Part shown: positions 34,032-42,135 of the stretch, piece by piece
Position numbering within the stretch: position 1 is the stretch's first letter
Layout: the number at the start of each line of letters is the position of its first letter
Assembly: GCF_001598435.1 (NCBI RefSeq)
Contig: NZ_BCYY01000025.1
Coordinates: 1 to 64,000 of the forward strand
DNA: 64,000 nt
Direction: 5' to 3'
Origin: Sphingomonas pituitosa NBRC 102491
GTDB lineage: Bacteria; Pseudomonadota; Alphaproteobacteria; Sphingomonadales; Sphingomonadaceae
Program-made: the position numbers and the translations under genes
The notes under the pieces: model-generated
Databases searched by the model: none
What the model was told of the DNA's origin: nothing
The model's input: the letters and a program-made list of their open reading frames with translations, nothing else

Positions 34032-34070
34032 TTGACGCACCGCAACGCGACTTATATACCGACTGGTATA
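34032..34070 (+). promoter_or_regulatory. RND operon promoter overlapped by a TetR operator
   Basis: TTGACG (34032-34037) is followed after 17 bp by TATACC (34055-34060), a fair sigma-70 type pair. The -10 element is inside TATACC-GACT-GGTATA (34055-34070), whose arms are perfectly complementary. Binding of the TetR protein here would occlude RNA polymerase. Confidence 0.6.
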
Positions 34071-34121
34071 GAAAGTGACCCGCCGCCGAAAAGGCCAAGG
34101 GTCCGCGACGGAGACGCGGTC

Positions 34122-34160
34122 ATGCGCAAGCTTGCACGCAAGAAACGGGGTGAGCCTTAG
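34122..34160 (+). CDS. Possible basic leader peptide (12 aa) upstream of the efflux operon
   Basis: A short ORF reading MRKLARKKRGEP and ending in TAG, preceded by CGGAGACG at ribosome-site distance. It lies in the efflux mRNA leader, 185 nt before the first gene. It includes two overlapping R/K-x-R/K patterns, the type of motif reported to arrest ribosomes in the presence of macrolides. A hairpin (34152-34164) overlaps its stop codon. A chance ORF of this size cannot be excluded. Confidence 0.3.
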   Translation: MRKLARKKRGEP

Positions 34161-34345
34161 GCTCGAACCTTTCATAGGAACGTAACGACGCGGGTCTCCT
34201 TCGGGAGAGGCCGAGCCGGGCGAGGGCATCGTCACGGACGGTTCCGCACATCCACGGAACATCATGCCGGCATCCGCGAGCGAAGGCGTTTCGCGGGAAG
34301 GGCGGAGCCTTGCTCGCCGCCGGTGGAACGACAGGGAGAAGCATC

Positions 34346-34759
34346 ATGGCATATCTCGATCTCGCCGAAATGGCCGGCAACGCCGCGGCACTTCCCGCTT
34401 TTCTCGCCACCCCGCGCGAGGAGACCAAGCTGAGCGCGCTCGAATGGCAGGTGGTCGCGATCGCCCAGCGCGATCGGCTGTCCTCGCTGGATGCCCCCAG
34501 CCGCCTCTCGATCGCGCTGGGCGTGATCTTCGGCGGCGAGCGCGGCAATCCGCGACTGGCCGATCCCAAGCTCGAGGCGCTGCGCCGCATGGCCGTCCTT
34601 TCCTGGCATCGCGGGTTCCGCGTCGCCCAGTCCGAAATCCAGCGCTTCTTCGAGGCCGGCTATACGCCCGGCCAGCTCGAGACGCTGCTCACCAGCATCA
34701 GCCGCGGCCGCGCGGCGCTGAATCAGGGGAATCGTCATGAACATGCATACGCCCATTGA
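34346..34759 (+). CDS. AhpD/CMD-like small protein lacking the redox cysteines
   Basis: A 137-aa all-helical protein that opens the RND operon. The segment FRVAQSEIQRFFEAGYTPGQLETLLTSISRGRAALNQ (read in pieces) looks like the C-terminal part of the carboxymuconolactone decarboxylase/AhpD fold, but there is no Cys-x-x-Cys and no cysteine at all, so a peroxidase role is unlikely. The ATG follows GGGAGAAGC. Its end overlaps the next gene by 23 nt. It may be a cytosolic ligand-binding or accessory protein for the efflux system; its function is unknown. Confidence 0.6.
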   Translation: MAYLDLAEMAGNAAALPAFLATPREETKLSALEWQVVAIAQRDRLSSLDAPSRLSIALGVIFGGERGNPRLADPKLEALRRMAVLSWHRGFRVAQSEIQRFFEAGYTPGQLETLLTSISRGRAALNQGNRHEHAYAH

Positions 34760-35987
34760 GGGCGAAACGGGGGTCCTTCGTACCCCCAAGCGCTTGCGCA
34801 CCTGGCAGAAAGCCGCCCTGGTCGTCGTACCGGTAGGCGTGGTTGCCGCCGGCTTCGGCCTGAGCGGGCGCAACGCGCCTGCCGTGGCCGCGCCGGCCGC
34901 ACCCGTTGTCACCGTCGCCACGCCGCTTTCGCGCGAAGTCAACGAGTGGGACGAATATGTCGGCCGCTTCGAGGCGAGCCGCTCCGTCGAGGTGCGGCCG
35001 CGCGTGTCGGGCGCGGTCACCGCGATCCACTTCAAGGACGGCATGGTCGTGAAGCAGGGCCAGCTCCTCTTCACCATCGATCCGCGTCCGTTCGCCGCCG
35101 CGCTCGCCGAAGCCAGAGCGGGTGTGGCGAGCGCCCAGAGCGATCTGGCGCTGGCCCGCTCCGACCTCGATCGCGCGCAGCGGCTGGTCAGCGTCGAAGC
35201 GGTGTCGAAGAGCGACGTCGAGCGCCTCCAGGCCCGCGTCCGCGCATCGACGGCGGCGGTTGCGGCGGCGGAAGCACGTGTCCGTGCCCGTGCGCTCGAC
35301 GTGGAGTTCACCCAGGTGCGCGCGCCGATCTCCGGCCGCATCTCCGATCGCCGCGTCGATCCGGGCAACCTGGTCGCCGCCGGCGAAGGGCAGGGGGGCA
35401 CGTTGCTCACCACGATCAACGCGCTCGATCCGATCTATTTCACCTTCGACGGCTCGGAGGCCTTGTTCCTCAAGGCCAAGCGCGCGGCGGGGTCGGCGGC
35501 AAGTCCCGTGGAGATCCGGCTGCAGGACGAGGGCGACTATCGCTGGAAGGGCCAGATCGACTTCACCGACAACGGGCTTGACCCCAAGTCGGGCACGATC
35601 CGCGGCCGCGCGGTGCTGTCCAACAAGGACATGTTCCTCACGCCGGGCATGTTCGGCAACATGCGCCTCGCCGCCGGCGGCAAGGCGCAGGCGCTGCTGG
35701 TGCCCGATGCCGCGATCCAGACCGACCAGGCGCGCAAGCTGGTGTTCACCGTCAACGCCGACGGCACCGTGGTACCCAAGCCCGTGGTGCTCGGCCCGGT
35801 CGTCGACGGTCTCCGCATCGTCCGCTCCGGGCTGGCGCCGCAGGACAAGGTGGTGATCGCCGGCACGCAGTTCGCGCAGCCCGGCGGCAAGGTGCAGCCC
35901 CGCGCCGGCACCATTGCCCCTGCCGCCGCCTCCGACGCGCCGATCGTTTCCGCTCCGGTCACGGGCCAGGCCACCTTCGCCCACTGA
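34737..35987 (+). CDS. RND efflux periplasmic adaptor (membrane fusion protein)
   Basis: A 416-aa adaptor of the AcrA/MexE type. A single N-terminal membrane helix (KAALVVVPVGVVAAGFGL) is followed by the first lipoyl half (YVGRFEASRSVEVRPRVSGAVTAIHFKDGMVVKQGQLLFTID), an alpha-helical hairpin rich in Ala (about residues 120-185), the second lipoyl half (VRAPISGRISDRRVDPGNLV) and beta-barrel and membrane-proximal domains. There is no lipobox Cys, so it is anchored by the helix. It would link the inner-membrane pump with the outer-membrane channel. Confidence 0.92.
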   Translation: MNMHTPIEGETGVLRTPKRLRTWQKAALVVVPVGVVAAGFGLSGRNAPAVAAPAAPVVTVATPLSREVNEWDEYVGRFEASRSVEVRPRVSGAVTAIHFKDGMVVKQGQLLFTIDPRPFAAALAEARAGVASAQSDLALARSDLDRAQRLVSVEAVSKSDVERLQARVRASTAAVAAAEARVRARALDVEFTQVRAPISGRISDRRVDPGNLVAAGEGQGGTLLTTINALDPIYFTFDGSEALFLKAKRAAGSAASPVEIRLQDEGDYRWKGQIDFTDNGLDPKSGTIRGRAVLSNKDMFLTPGMFGNMRLAAGGKAQALLVPDAAIQTDQARKLVFTVNADGTVVPKPVVLGPVVDGLRIVRSGLAPQDKVVIAGTQFAQPGGKVQPRAGTIAPAAASDAPIVSAPVTGQATFAH

Positions 35988-36105
35988 CCGAACTGCCGCC
36001 GGGGCCCACCCCACCAACCCGGCGGCAGGCAGTTTCCCGTGTGCCCCGTCCGCGTGATCCCACGCGGGCGCGAGCGCGCGCGTCCGCTCGCAAAAGGAGA
36101 AGGCC

Positions 36106-39100
36106 ATGCGCCTCTCACGCTTCTTCATCACCCGCCCGATCTTCGCGGCGGTGATCGCGATCCTCATCACGATCATGGGCGGCATCGCCTATTTCGCGCT
36201 GCCCATCTCGCAATATCCCGACATCGTGCCGCCGACCGTCACCGTGACGGCCAGCTATCCCGGCGCCTCGGCCGAAACCGTGGCGGAAACCGTCGCCGCG
36301 CCGATCGAGCAGGAAATCAACGGCGTCGACGACATGCTCTACCAGTCGTCGCAATCGACCGGCGACGGCGCGGTGACGATCACGGTGACCTTCAAGTCCG
36401 GCACCAACCTCGATGCCGCGCAGGTGCTGGTGCAGAACCGCGTCGCAGTCGCGATCCCGCGCCTGCCCGAGGAAGTGCAGCGCCTCGGCGTCGTGACGCG
36501 CAAGACCAGCCCCGACTTCCTGATGGTCGTCAACCTGATCTCGCCGGACAACTCGATCGATCGCAGCTACATCTCCAACTATGCGCTGACCCAGGTGAAG
36601 GACCGCCTCGCGCGGCTCGAAGGCGTGGGCGACGTGCGGATGTTCGGCGCGCGCGACTATGCGATGCGGGTGTGGATCGATCCCGGCCGTGCCGCCGCGC
36701 TGAACCTCACCGCCGGCGACATCGTCCAGGCACTGCGCGGGCAGAACATCCAGGTGGCGGCGGGGTCGCTCGGCCAGCCGGGCTCCAGCCCCAGCGGCAA
36801 TGCCTTCCAGCTCAATGTCGAGACGCAGGGCCGCCTGAAGACCCCGGCCGAATTCGGCCGCGTCGTGATCCGTACGGATACCGAAGGCCGCCAGGTGCGC
36901 GTGAGCGACGTCGCACGGGTCGAGCTCGGCGCCGCCGACTATTCCTCGAACACCTATCTCTCGAACAAGCCGACCGTGATCCTGGCCGCCTTCCAGCGCC
37001 CGGGCTCCAACGCGCTCGCCGCCGCGGAGCGGATCAAGGCGGAGATGGACACGATTTCGAAGACCTTCCCCAAGGGCCTCGAATATCGCGTGATCTACAA
37101 CCCTACCGAGTTCATCGCCCAGTCGATCGACGCGGTGTACCATACGCTGGGCGAGGCGGTGATCCTCGTCGTCCTCGTCGTGATCGTGTTCCTCCAGAAG
37201 TGGCGCGCGGCGATCATCCCGGTGGTGGCGATCCCCGTGTCGCTGATCGGCACGATGGCGGTGCTGCTGCCGATGGGATATTCGCTCAACAACCTGTCGC
37301 TGTTCGGGCTGGTGCTCGCGATCGGCATCGTCGTCGACGACGCGATCGTCGTGGTCGAGAATGTCGAGCGCAACCTCGCGCGCGGCATGACGCCGCTGGA
37401 GGCGGCGCGCACCTCGATGGACGAAGTGTCGGGCGCGCTGGTCGCGATCGTGCTGGTGCTGTTCGCGGTGTTCCTGCCGACCTTGTTCCTCAACGGCCTG
37501 TCGGGCGCCTTCTACAAGCAGTTCGCCGTGACGATCTCGGTCGCCACCGCCATCTCGCTGCTCGTCTCGCTGACGCTGTCGCCGGCGCTCGCCGCGGTGC
37601 TGCTCAAGCATGAGGCGCATGGCGACCGCCGCGGCATCGGCCGCCTCTTCGGCCGCGCCGCCGACGGCTTCAACCGCGGCTTCGAGCGGATGAGCAACGG
37701 CTATGCCCGCCTCACCCACAAGCTGGTCACCCGGCCGAAGCGGATGATGGTGGTCTATGCGGGCCTGATCGCCGCGACCGTCGCGACCTTCTGGGTCACC
37801 CCGGTCGGCTTCATCCCGGCGCAGGACCAGGGATACTTCCTCACCGTGATCCAGCTGCCGCCGGGCTCGTCGCTCGAGCGCACCGATGAAGTGATGCGCA
37901 AGGTCGTCGCGCGCATCCTGCCGATCCCGGGCGTGAAGGGGTCGGTGATGCTGGCAGGCTTCGACGGCCCGTCGCAGACGCTCGCCCCGAACAGCGCCGC
38001 AGCCTATGTGCCGCTGCAGAGCTTCGAGGAGCGCAAGAAGCTGGGCGTCAACATCGCCGGCATCATGGCCGAGGCGCGCAAGCGCACCGCCGACATCAAC
38101 GAGGCGATGCTGCTCGTCGTCCCGCCGCCGCTCATCCAGGGCATCGGTTCGGCCGGCGGCTACCGCCTGATGGTCGAGGACCGGAGCGAGCATGGCTATC
38201 AGGCGCTGGGCGGCACTGCCTTCGGCCTGATCGGCCAGGCGAACAAGACGCCGGGGCTCCAGCAGATCTACACCTTCTTCAACACCGCCACGCCGCGCGT
38301 CTTCGCCGATATCGACCGTCGCAAGGCCGAGATGCTGGGCGTGCCGCCGGAGCGGGTGTTCGAAGCGCTCAACGTCTATCTGGGTTCGGCCTTCGTCAAC
38401 GACTTCAACATGCTCGGCCGCACCTACCGGGTGACCGCGCAGGCCGACGCGCCGTTCCGGGCGACCGAAGCCGACATCGCCAACCTCAAGACGCGCTCGG
38501 ACGCCGGCGGCATGGTGCCGATCGGATCGGTCGCGACCTTCGAGAACAAGACCGGGCCGTACCGCGTGACGCGCTACAATCTGTTCCCGGCGGTGGAAGT
38601 CGATGGCGATACCGCCCCCGGCTACAGCTCGGGCGCCTCGCTCGACGCGATGGAGAAGATCGCCGCCGAACTGCCTGCGGGCTATGCCGCCGAATGGACC
38701 GGCATCGCCTATCAGCAGAAGATGGCCGGCAGCACGGCGGGCCTGGTGTTCGCGCTGGCGGTGCTGTTCGTCTTCCTGGTGCTGGCGGCGCAATATGAGA
38801 GCCTGACGCTGCCGCTGGCGATCATCCTGATCGTGCCGATGTGTCTGCTGGCGGCCATGGCGGGGGTGAACCTGCGCGGCATGGACAACAATGTGCTGAC
38901 CCAGATCGGGCTGGTCGTGCTGATCGCGCTCGCCGCCAAGAACGCGATCCTCGTGGTCGAGTTCGCCCACCAGGCGGAAGTGCGCGACGGCCTGTCGCCG
39001 GTCGAGGCCGCGGTGCGGGCGGCGCAGGACCGGTTGCGGCCGATCCTGATGACCAGCTTCGCCTTCATCCTCGGCGCGGTGCCGCTGCTGATCGCGAGCG

Positions 39101-39282
39101 GGGCGGGGTCCGAACTCCGCCAGGCGCTGGGGACGGCCGTGTTCTTCGGGATGATGGGCGTCACCGGCTTCGGCCTGCTGTTCACGCCGACCTTCTACGT
39201 GGTGTGCCGCGCGCTGGGCGTGCGGCTCGCCCGGCGGCGCGGGCAGGGTGGCGATCACCACCAGCTCCAGCCGGCCGAGTAA
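36106..39282 (+). CDS. RND multidrug efflux pump, HAE1 family (AcrB/MexF-like)
   Basis: A 1058-aa inner-membrane proton-drug antiporter. It begins with the canonical MRLSRFFITRPIFAAVIAI. The proton-relay aspartates are in GIVVDDAIVVVENVER, the conserved Lys is in ALAAKNAILVVEFA, and large periplasmic loops follow helices 1 and 7. The GFIPAQDQGYF motif after helix 7 is typical. Strong ribosome site AAAGGAGAAGGCC. The length is normal for the family. With the adaptor and outer-membrane factor it forms a tripartite drug pump; substrates cannot be predicted. Confidence 0.95.
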   Translation: MRLSRFFITRPIFAAVIAILITIMGGIAYFALPISQYPDIVPPTVTVTASYPGASAETVAETVAAPIEQEINGVDDMLYQSSQSTGDGAVTITVTFKSGTNLDAAQVLVQNRVAVAIPRLPEEVQRLGVVTRKTSPDFLMVVNLISPDNSIDRSYISNYALTQVKDRLARLEGVGDVRMFGARDYAMRVWIDPGRAAALNLTAGDIVQALRGQNIQVAAGSLGQPGSSPSGNAFQLNVETQGRLKTPAEFGRVVIRTDTEGRQVRVSDVARVELGAADYSSNTYLSNKPTVILAAFQRPGSNALAAAERIKAEMDTISKTFPKGLEYRVIYNPTEFIAQSIDAVYHTLGEAVILVVLVVIVFLQKWRAAIIPVVAIPVSLIGTMAVLLPMGYSLNNLSLFGLVLAIGIVVDDAIVVVENVERNLARGMTPLEAARTSMDEVSGALVAIVLVLFAVFLPTLFLNGLSGAFYKQFAVTISVATAISLLVSLTLSPALAAVLLKHEAHGDRRGIGRLFGRAADGFNRGFERMSNGYARLTHKLVTRPKRMMVVYAGLIAATVATFWVTPVGFIPAQDQGYFLTVIQLPPGSSLERTDEVMRKVVARILPIPGVKGSVMLAGFDGPSQTLAPNSAAAYVPLQSFEERKKLGVNIAGIMAEARKRTADINEAMLLVVPPPLIQGIGSAGGYRLMVEDRSEHGYQALGGTAFGLIGQANKTPGLQQIYTFFNTATPRVFADIDRRKAEMLGVPPERVFEALNVYLGSAFVNDFNMLGRTYRVTAQADAPFRATEADIANLKTRSDAGGMVPIGSVATFENKTGPYRVTRYNLFPAVEVDGDTAPGYSSGASLDAMEKIAAELPAGYAAEWTGIAYQQKMAGSTAGLVFALAVLFVFLVLAAQYESLTLPLAIILIVPMCLLAAMAGVNLRGMDNNVLTQIGLVVLIALAAKNAILVVEFAHQAEVRDGLSPVEAAVRAAQDRLRPILMTSFAFILGAVPLLIASGAGSELRQALGTAVFFGMMGVTGFGLLFTPTFYVVCRALGVRLARRRGQGGDHHQLQPAE

Positions 39283-39317
39283 CGATAGGTGAAGACCCGC
39301 CGCTCCCCTTCCTCCAA

Positions 39318-39347
39318 CCGTCATCCCGGCTTCCGCCGGGATGACGG
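39318..39347. repeat. REP-like palindrome inside the efflux operon
   Basis: A perfect 13-bp stem, CCGTCATCCCGGC / GCCGGGATGACGG, with a TTCC loop between the pump and channel genes. Elements with a CGTCATCCCGGC arm recur as dispersed palindromes in many proteobacterial genomes. No T-tract follows, so it more likely adjusts mRNA stability or expression ratio than stops transcription. Confidence 0.7.
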
Positions 39348-39433
39348 GAGAGGGAAGCGGCGGGCCTTCTGAACGAACCGGTTCAATTGAACCAACCGGC
39401 CGGCTCGTCGCGAGCCTGCCCAGGAGATTTCGC

Positions 39434-40840
39434 ATGCAACGCATGGCTTCCATGATGGCCGCGGTTTCGGCGCTGGCGCTTTCCGCCTGCGCCGCCGGCC
39501 CGAACTATACGGCGCCCGCCCGCCCGCAGAGCGCCGCGGGCGCGTTTCTCTCGACCAGCCCCGCGCTATCGACCGCGCCGGTGCAGGCGGGCTGGTGGCG
39601 GCTCTACAACGATCCGGTGCTCGACCGGCTGGTGACGCAAGCGCTCGCCGCCAACACCGACATCCGGGTGGCGGTCGCCCGCATCGAGCGCGCCCGCGCG
39701 ACGTTGCGCGGCGCAACTGCCAACCGGCTGCCGCAGGGTACCGCAAGCGCGGGCGCCAACTATGGTCGCGTGCCTGCGGGCCAGCGTCCGATCGGCACCG
39801 CGCAGGAGGATTGGCAGGTCGATGCCGGTCTCAGCGTCTCCTATGAGGTGGACCTGTTCGGCCGCATCTCCCGCGGCGTCGAGGCCGCCCGCGGCGACGT
39901 CGCCGCCGCCGAAGCCGATGCCGAGGCGGTGCGGGTCATCGTCGCTGCGGACACCGCGCGCGCCTATGCCGATGCGGTCTCCTCGGCCGAGCGGCTGGCG
40001 GTGGCCGAGCGCATCGTCGCGCTGCTCGACCAGTCGATCGACCTGACCCAGCGTCGCCGCAACGTGGGACTGGCGACCCGGCTCGATGTCGCCCGCATCG
40101 CCGCCCTGCGCAACCAGCGCCAGGCCGATGTCCCCGCGCTTGCCGCCCAGCGCGACGCGGCGCTGTTCCGCCTCGCAATCCTGATCGGCAAGACTCCCGC
40201 CGAGCTGCCCGCCGAGGCGCGCGAGCGCCACACCACGCTGCGGCTCGACCAGCCGATCCCGGTCGGCGACGGCGCGGCGCTCCTCGCCCGTCGTCCGGAC
40301 GTGCGTGCGGCCGAGCGGCGCCTCGCCGCCTCCACCGCCCGGATCGGGGTGGCGACGGCGGACCTGTATCCGCGCATTTCACTGGGGGCCTCGGGCGGAT
40401 CCACCGGCAACGACTTCGGCAACATCTTCGGAGCCAATCCCTTGCGCTGGCTCGTCGGTGGCCTCATCAACTGGACCGTCAATCCGGCCCCGGCGCGCGC
40501 GCGTATCGCCGCGGCCGAAGCCGATAGTCGCGCCGCGCTCGCCACCTTTGACGGCACGGTGCTGACCGCGCTGCAGGAGACCGAGACCGCGCTCTCCGCC
40601 TATGGCCGCGCGCTCGAACGGCGGACGGCATTGCAGGCGGCGCTCAATGAAGCCGAGGCGGTGGTCCGCATCGCCCGTGCCCGCCAGACCGAAGGCGACA
40701 TCAACTCGCTCGACCTGCTCGATGCGGAGCGCACCTTCGCCGATGCGCAGGCCGCGCTGGCGACGGCCGATGCCGGCATCGCAGAGGCGCAGGTCAACCT
40801 GTTCCGGGCGCTCGGCGGCGGCTGGCAGCCGACCGCCTGA
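39434..40840 (+). CDS. Outer-membrane efflux lipoprotein (OprM/NodT family)
   Basis: A 468-aa TolC-type channel. The lipoprotein signal ends in LSAC (Cys19), so it is acylated and sorted to the outer membrane. Two outer-membrane-efflux repeats are seen, each with long Ala/Arg-rich helices (for example IRVAVARIERARATLRGATANRLP and the later ARPDVRAAERRLAASTARIGVATADLYPRISL, read in pieces). The start at 39434 is chosen for the lipobox. It ends 4 bp from the convergent MFS gene, leaving no room for a terminator. Confidence 0.92.
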   Translation: MQRMASMMAAVSALALSACAAGPNYTAPARPQSAAGAFLSTSPALSTAPVQAGWWRLYNDPVLDRLVTQALAANTDIRVAVARIERARATLRGATANRLPQGTASAGANYGRVPAGQRPIGTAQEDWQVDAGLSVSYEVDLFGRISRGVEAARGDVAAAEADAEAVRVIVAADTARAYADAVSSAERLAVAERIVALLDQSIDLTQRRRNVGLATRLDVARIAALRNQRQADVPALAAQRDAALFRLAILIGKTPAELPAEARERHTTLRLDQPIPVGDGAALLARRPDVRAAERRLAASTARIGVATADLYPRISLGASGGSTGNDFGNIFGANPLRWLVGGLINWTVNPAPARARIAAAEADSRAALATFDGTVLTALQETETALSAYGRALERRTALQAALNEAEAVVRIARARQTEGDINSLDLLDAERTFADAQAALATADAGIAEAQVNLFRALGGGWQPTA

Positions 40841-40844
40841 GCAC

Positions 40845-42089
40845 TCAGCCCCGCGCGCGTTCGATCGCTTCGAGTGACTTGCCTTCGTTGCGCGGGGCCC
40901 AGATCAGCCCGATCACCCCCGACGCGACGAGGAAGCCGGTGAGGATCCAGGCGAGCGTGGTGAAATCATGCGCGGCGAGGCTCGGCACCGCCAGGCTCCA
41001 GATGCCAAGCCCGATCCGCACGATCGCGAAGGTGAGCCCTTGCGCGGTCGCGCGGATCGCGGTGGGGAAGAGTTCCGCCGACCAGAGCTGGAAGAAGCTC
41101 TGCGCCCCGAACCCGCCCGCCACGCCCATGATCACGATGTGGAGGATCACGATCTCCAGCCGGAAGCCGAAGATCGCCAGCAGCGCCATGCCGAAGACAT
41201 GGAGGGCTGCCGAGATGCCGAACAGCAGACGCTGGTTCACCCGGTCCGACAGCGTCATGAAGATGCCGAGGATCGAGACCATGCCGATCAGGAAATAGCT
41301 GGCCGGCAATATCGTCGCGGCCCATTCGGGCAGGTGGTTCTGCGCGATCAGATAGGGCGTGAAGAAGCCGTTATAGCCCGCCCACAGGTTCCACAGCCCG
41401 TACATGCCGGCCAGGAAGGCGATGGCGCCGAGATGGCGCGGCGCCAACAGCAGGCGCCAGCCCGGGCCCGCGCCGCCGGCGCGGCGGGCGGCCTGCACGT
41501 CTTCCCAGCGCCGCGATTCCCGCATCCGCGAACGCAGGAAGGTGAGCGCAAGCGCAAGGACGGCGAGATGGGCGAACAGCCAGCGTATGCCGGTAATGCC
41601 GAACGGGCGCAGGAAATAGGCGGCGACCAGCACGGCGACGGGCCCGAGATACCAGAGGAGCTGCGCCACGCCCGAATGCGCGCCGCGTCGGGCGTCGGGC
41701 GCCTGCTCCGCGATCAGCGACCAGGAGGCCGGGATGTCGGCCCCGACCGCGAGGCCGACCAGCACGAAGCCCAGCACGATCATCCAGGGCGCGCTGGCGA
41801 AGACCAGCCACGCCATGCCGAACGCGTAGAACAGCATGTCGTACTGGTAGATCGTCTTGCGGCCGAACCGGTCGCACAGCACGCCGCCGAGCAACGCGCC
41901 GACGCCGGCCGAGATCGCATTGGCGCTGAACGCCCCGATCAGGCCGATGAACCCGTCCGACAGGCCGAACTGGGTTTTCCACAGCGCCAGCGCCACCGAT
42001 CCCGACACGATCGAGCCCGCGTCGATATAGTTGGCCAGCCCCGCGAGAATCGAATTGCGCCACGATTCCCGGCCTTCGCCTGCCGCCAT
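40845..42089 (-). CDS. MFS sugar/organic-acid transporter
   Basis: A 414-aa inner-membrane transporter with about 12 helices. It contains the MFS loop motif LLGGVLCDRFGRKTIYQYDMLF between helices 2 and 3 and PASWSLIAEQAPDARRG. The sugar-porter/metabolite:H+ symporter branch is the best fit. I use the ATG at 42089 because GAAGGAAAAG precedes it; an in-frame ATG at 42113 is possible. It is the last gene of the rhamnogalacturonan operon and most likely imports the final disaccharide or monosaccharide, such as rhamnose or an unsaturated galacturonyl-rhamnose. Confidence 0.82.
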   Translation of the reverse strand: MAAGEGRESWRNSILAGLANYIDAGSIVSGSVALALWKTQFGLSDGFIGLIGAFSANAISAGVGALLGGVLCDRFGRKTIYQYDMLFYAFGMAWLVFASAPWMIVLGFVLVGLAVGADIPASWSLIAEQAPDARRGAHSGVAQLLWYLGPVAVLVAAYFLRPFGITGIRWLFAHLAVLALALTFLRSRMRESRRWEDVQAARRAGGAGPGWRLLLAPRHLGAIAFLAGMYGLWNLWAGYNGFFTPYLIAQNHLPEWAATILPASYFLIGMVSILGIFMTLSDRVNQRLLFGISAALHVFGMALLAIFGFRLEIVILHIVIMGVAGGFGAQSFFQLWSAELFPTAIRATAQGLTFAIVRIGLGIWSLAVPSLAAHDFTTLAWILTGFLVASGVIGLIWAPRNEGKSLEAIERARG

Positions 42090-42135
42090 CGCATCTTTTC
42101 CTTCGCTGCACATCGGCCCGGCGGCGCCGGCAAGA

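Larger units (their letters stand above)
33969..34345. other. Long regulatory leader of the RND efflux operon
   Basis: A 377-bp gene-free stretch. It contains two TetR-type palindromes, a plausible promoter, a possible 12-codon basic leader ORF and several hairpins: GAGCC-TTA-GGCTC at 34152-34164, TCTCC-TTCG-GGAGA at 34195-34208, and GTTCCG/CGGAAC at 34241-34260. The untranslated leader would be about 270 nt, unusually long for an operon controlled only by a repressor. Confidence 0.5.

Noticed and set aside
34264..34740. Plus-strand 158-codon frame overlapping the AhpD-like gene
   Set aside because: It overlaps the gene at 34346 out of frame and has Arg-rich shadow composition.
36115..39453. 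1112-codon open frame antisense to the RND pump gene
   Set aside because: It mirrors a well-conserved pump gene in GC-rich DNA, its translation is rich in Arg, His, Asp and Gly with no domain pattern, and it has no sensible start region.
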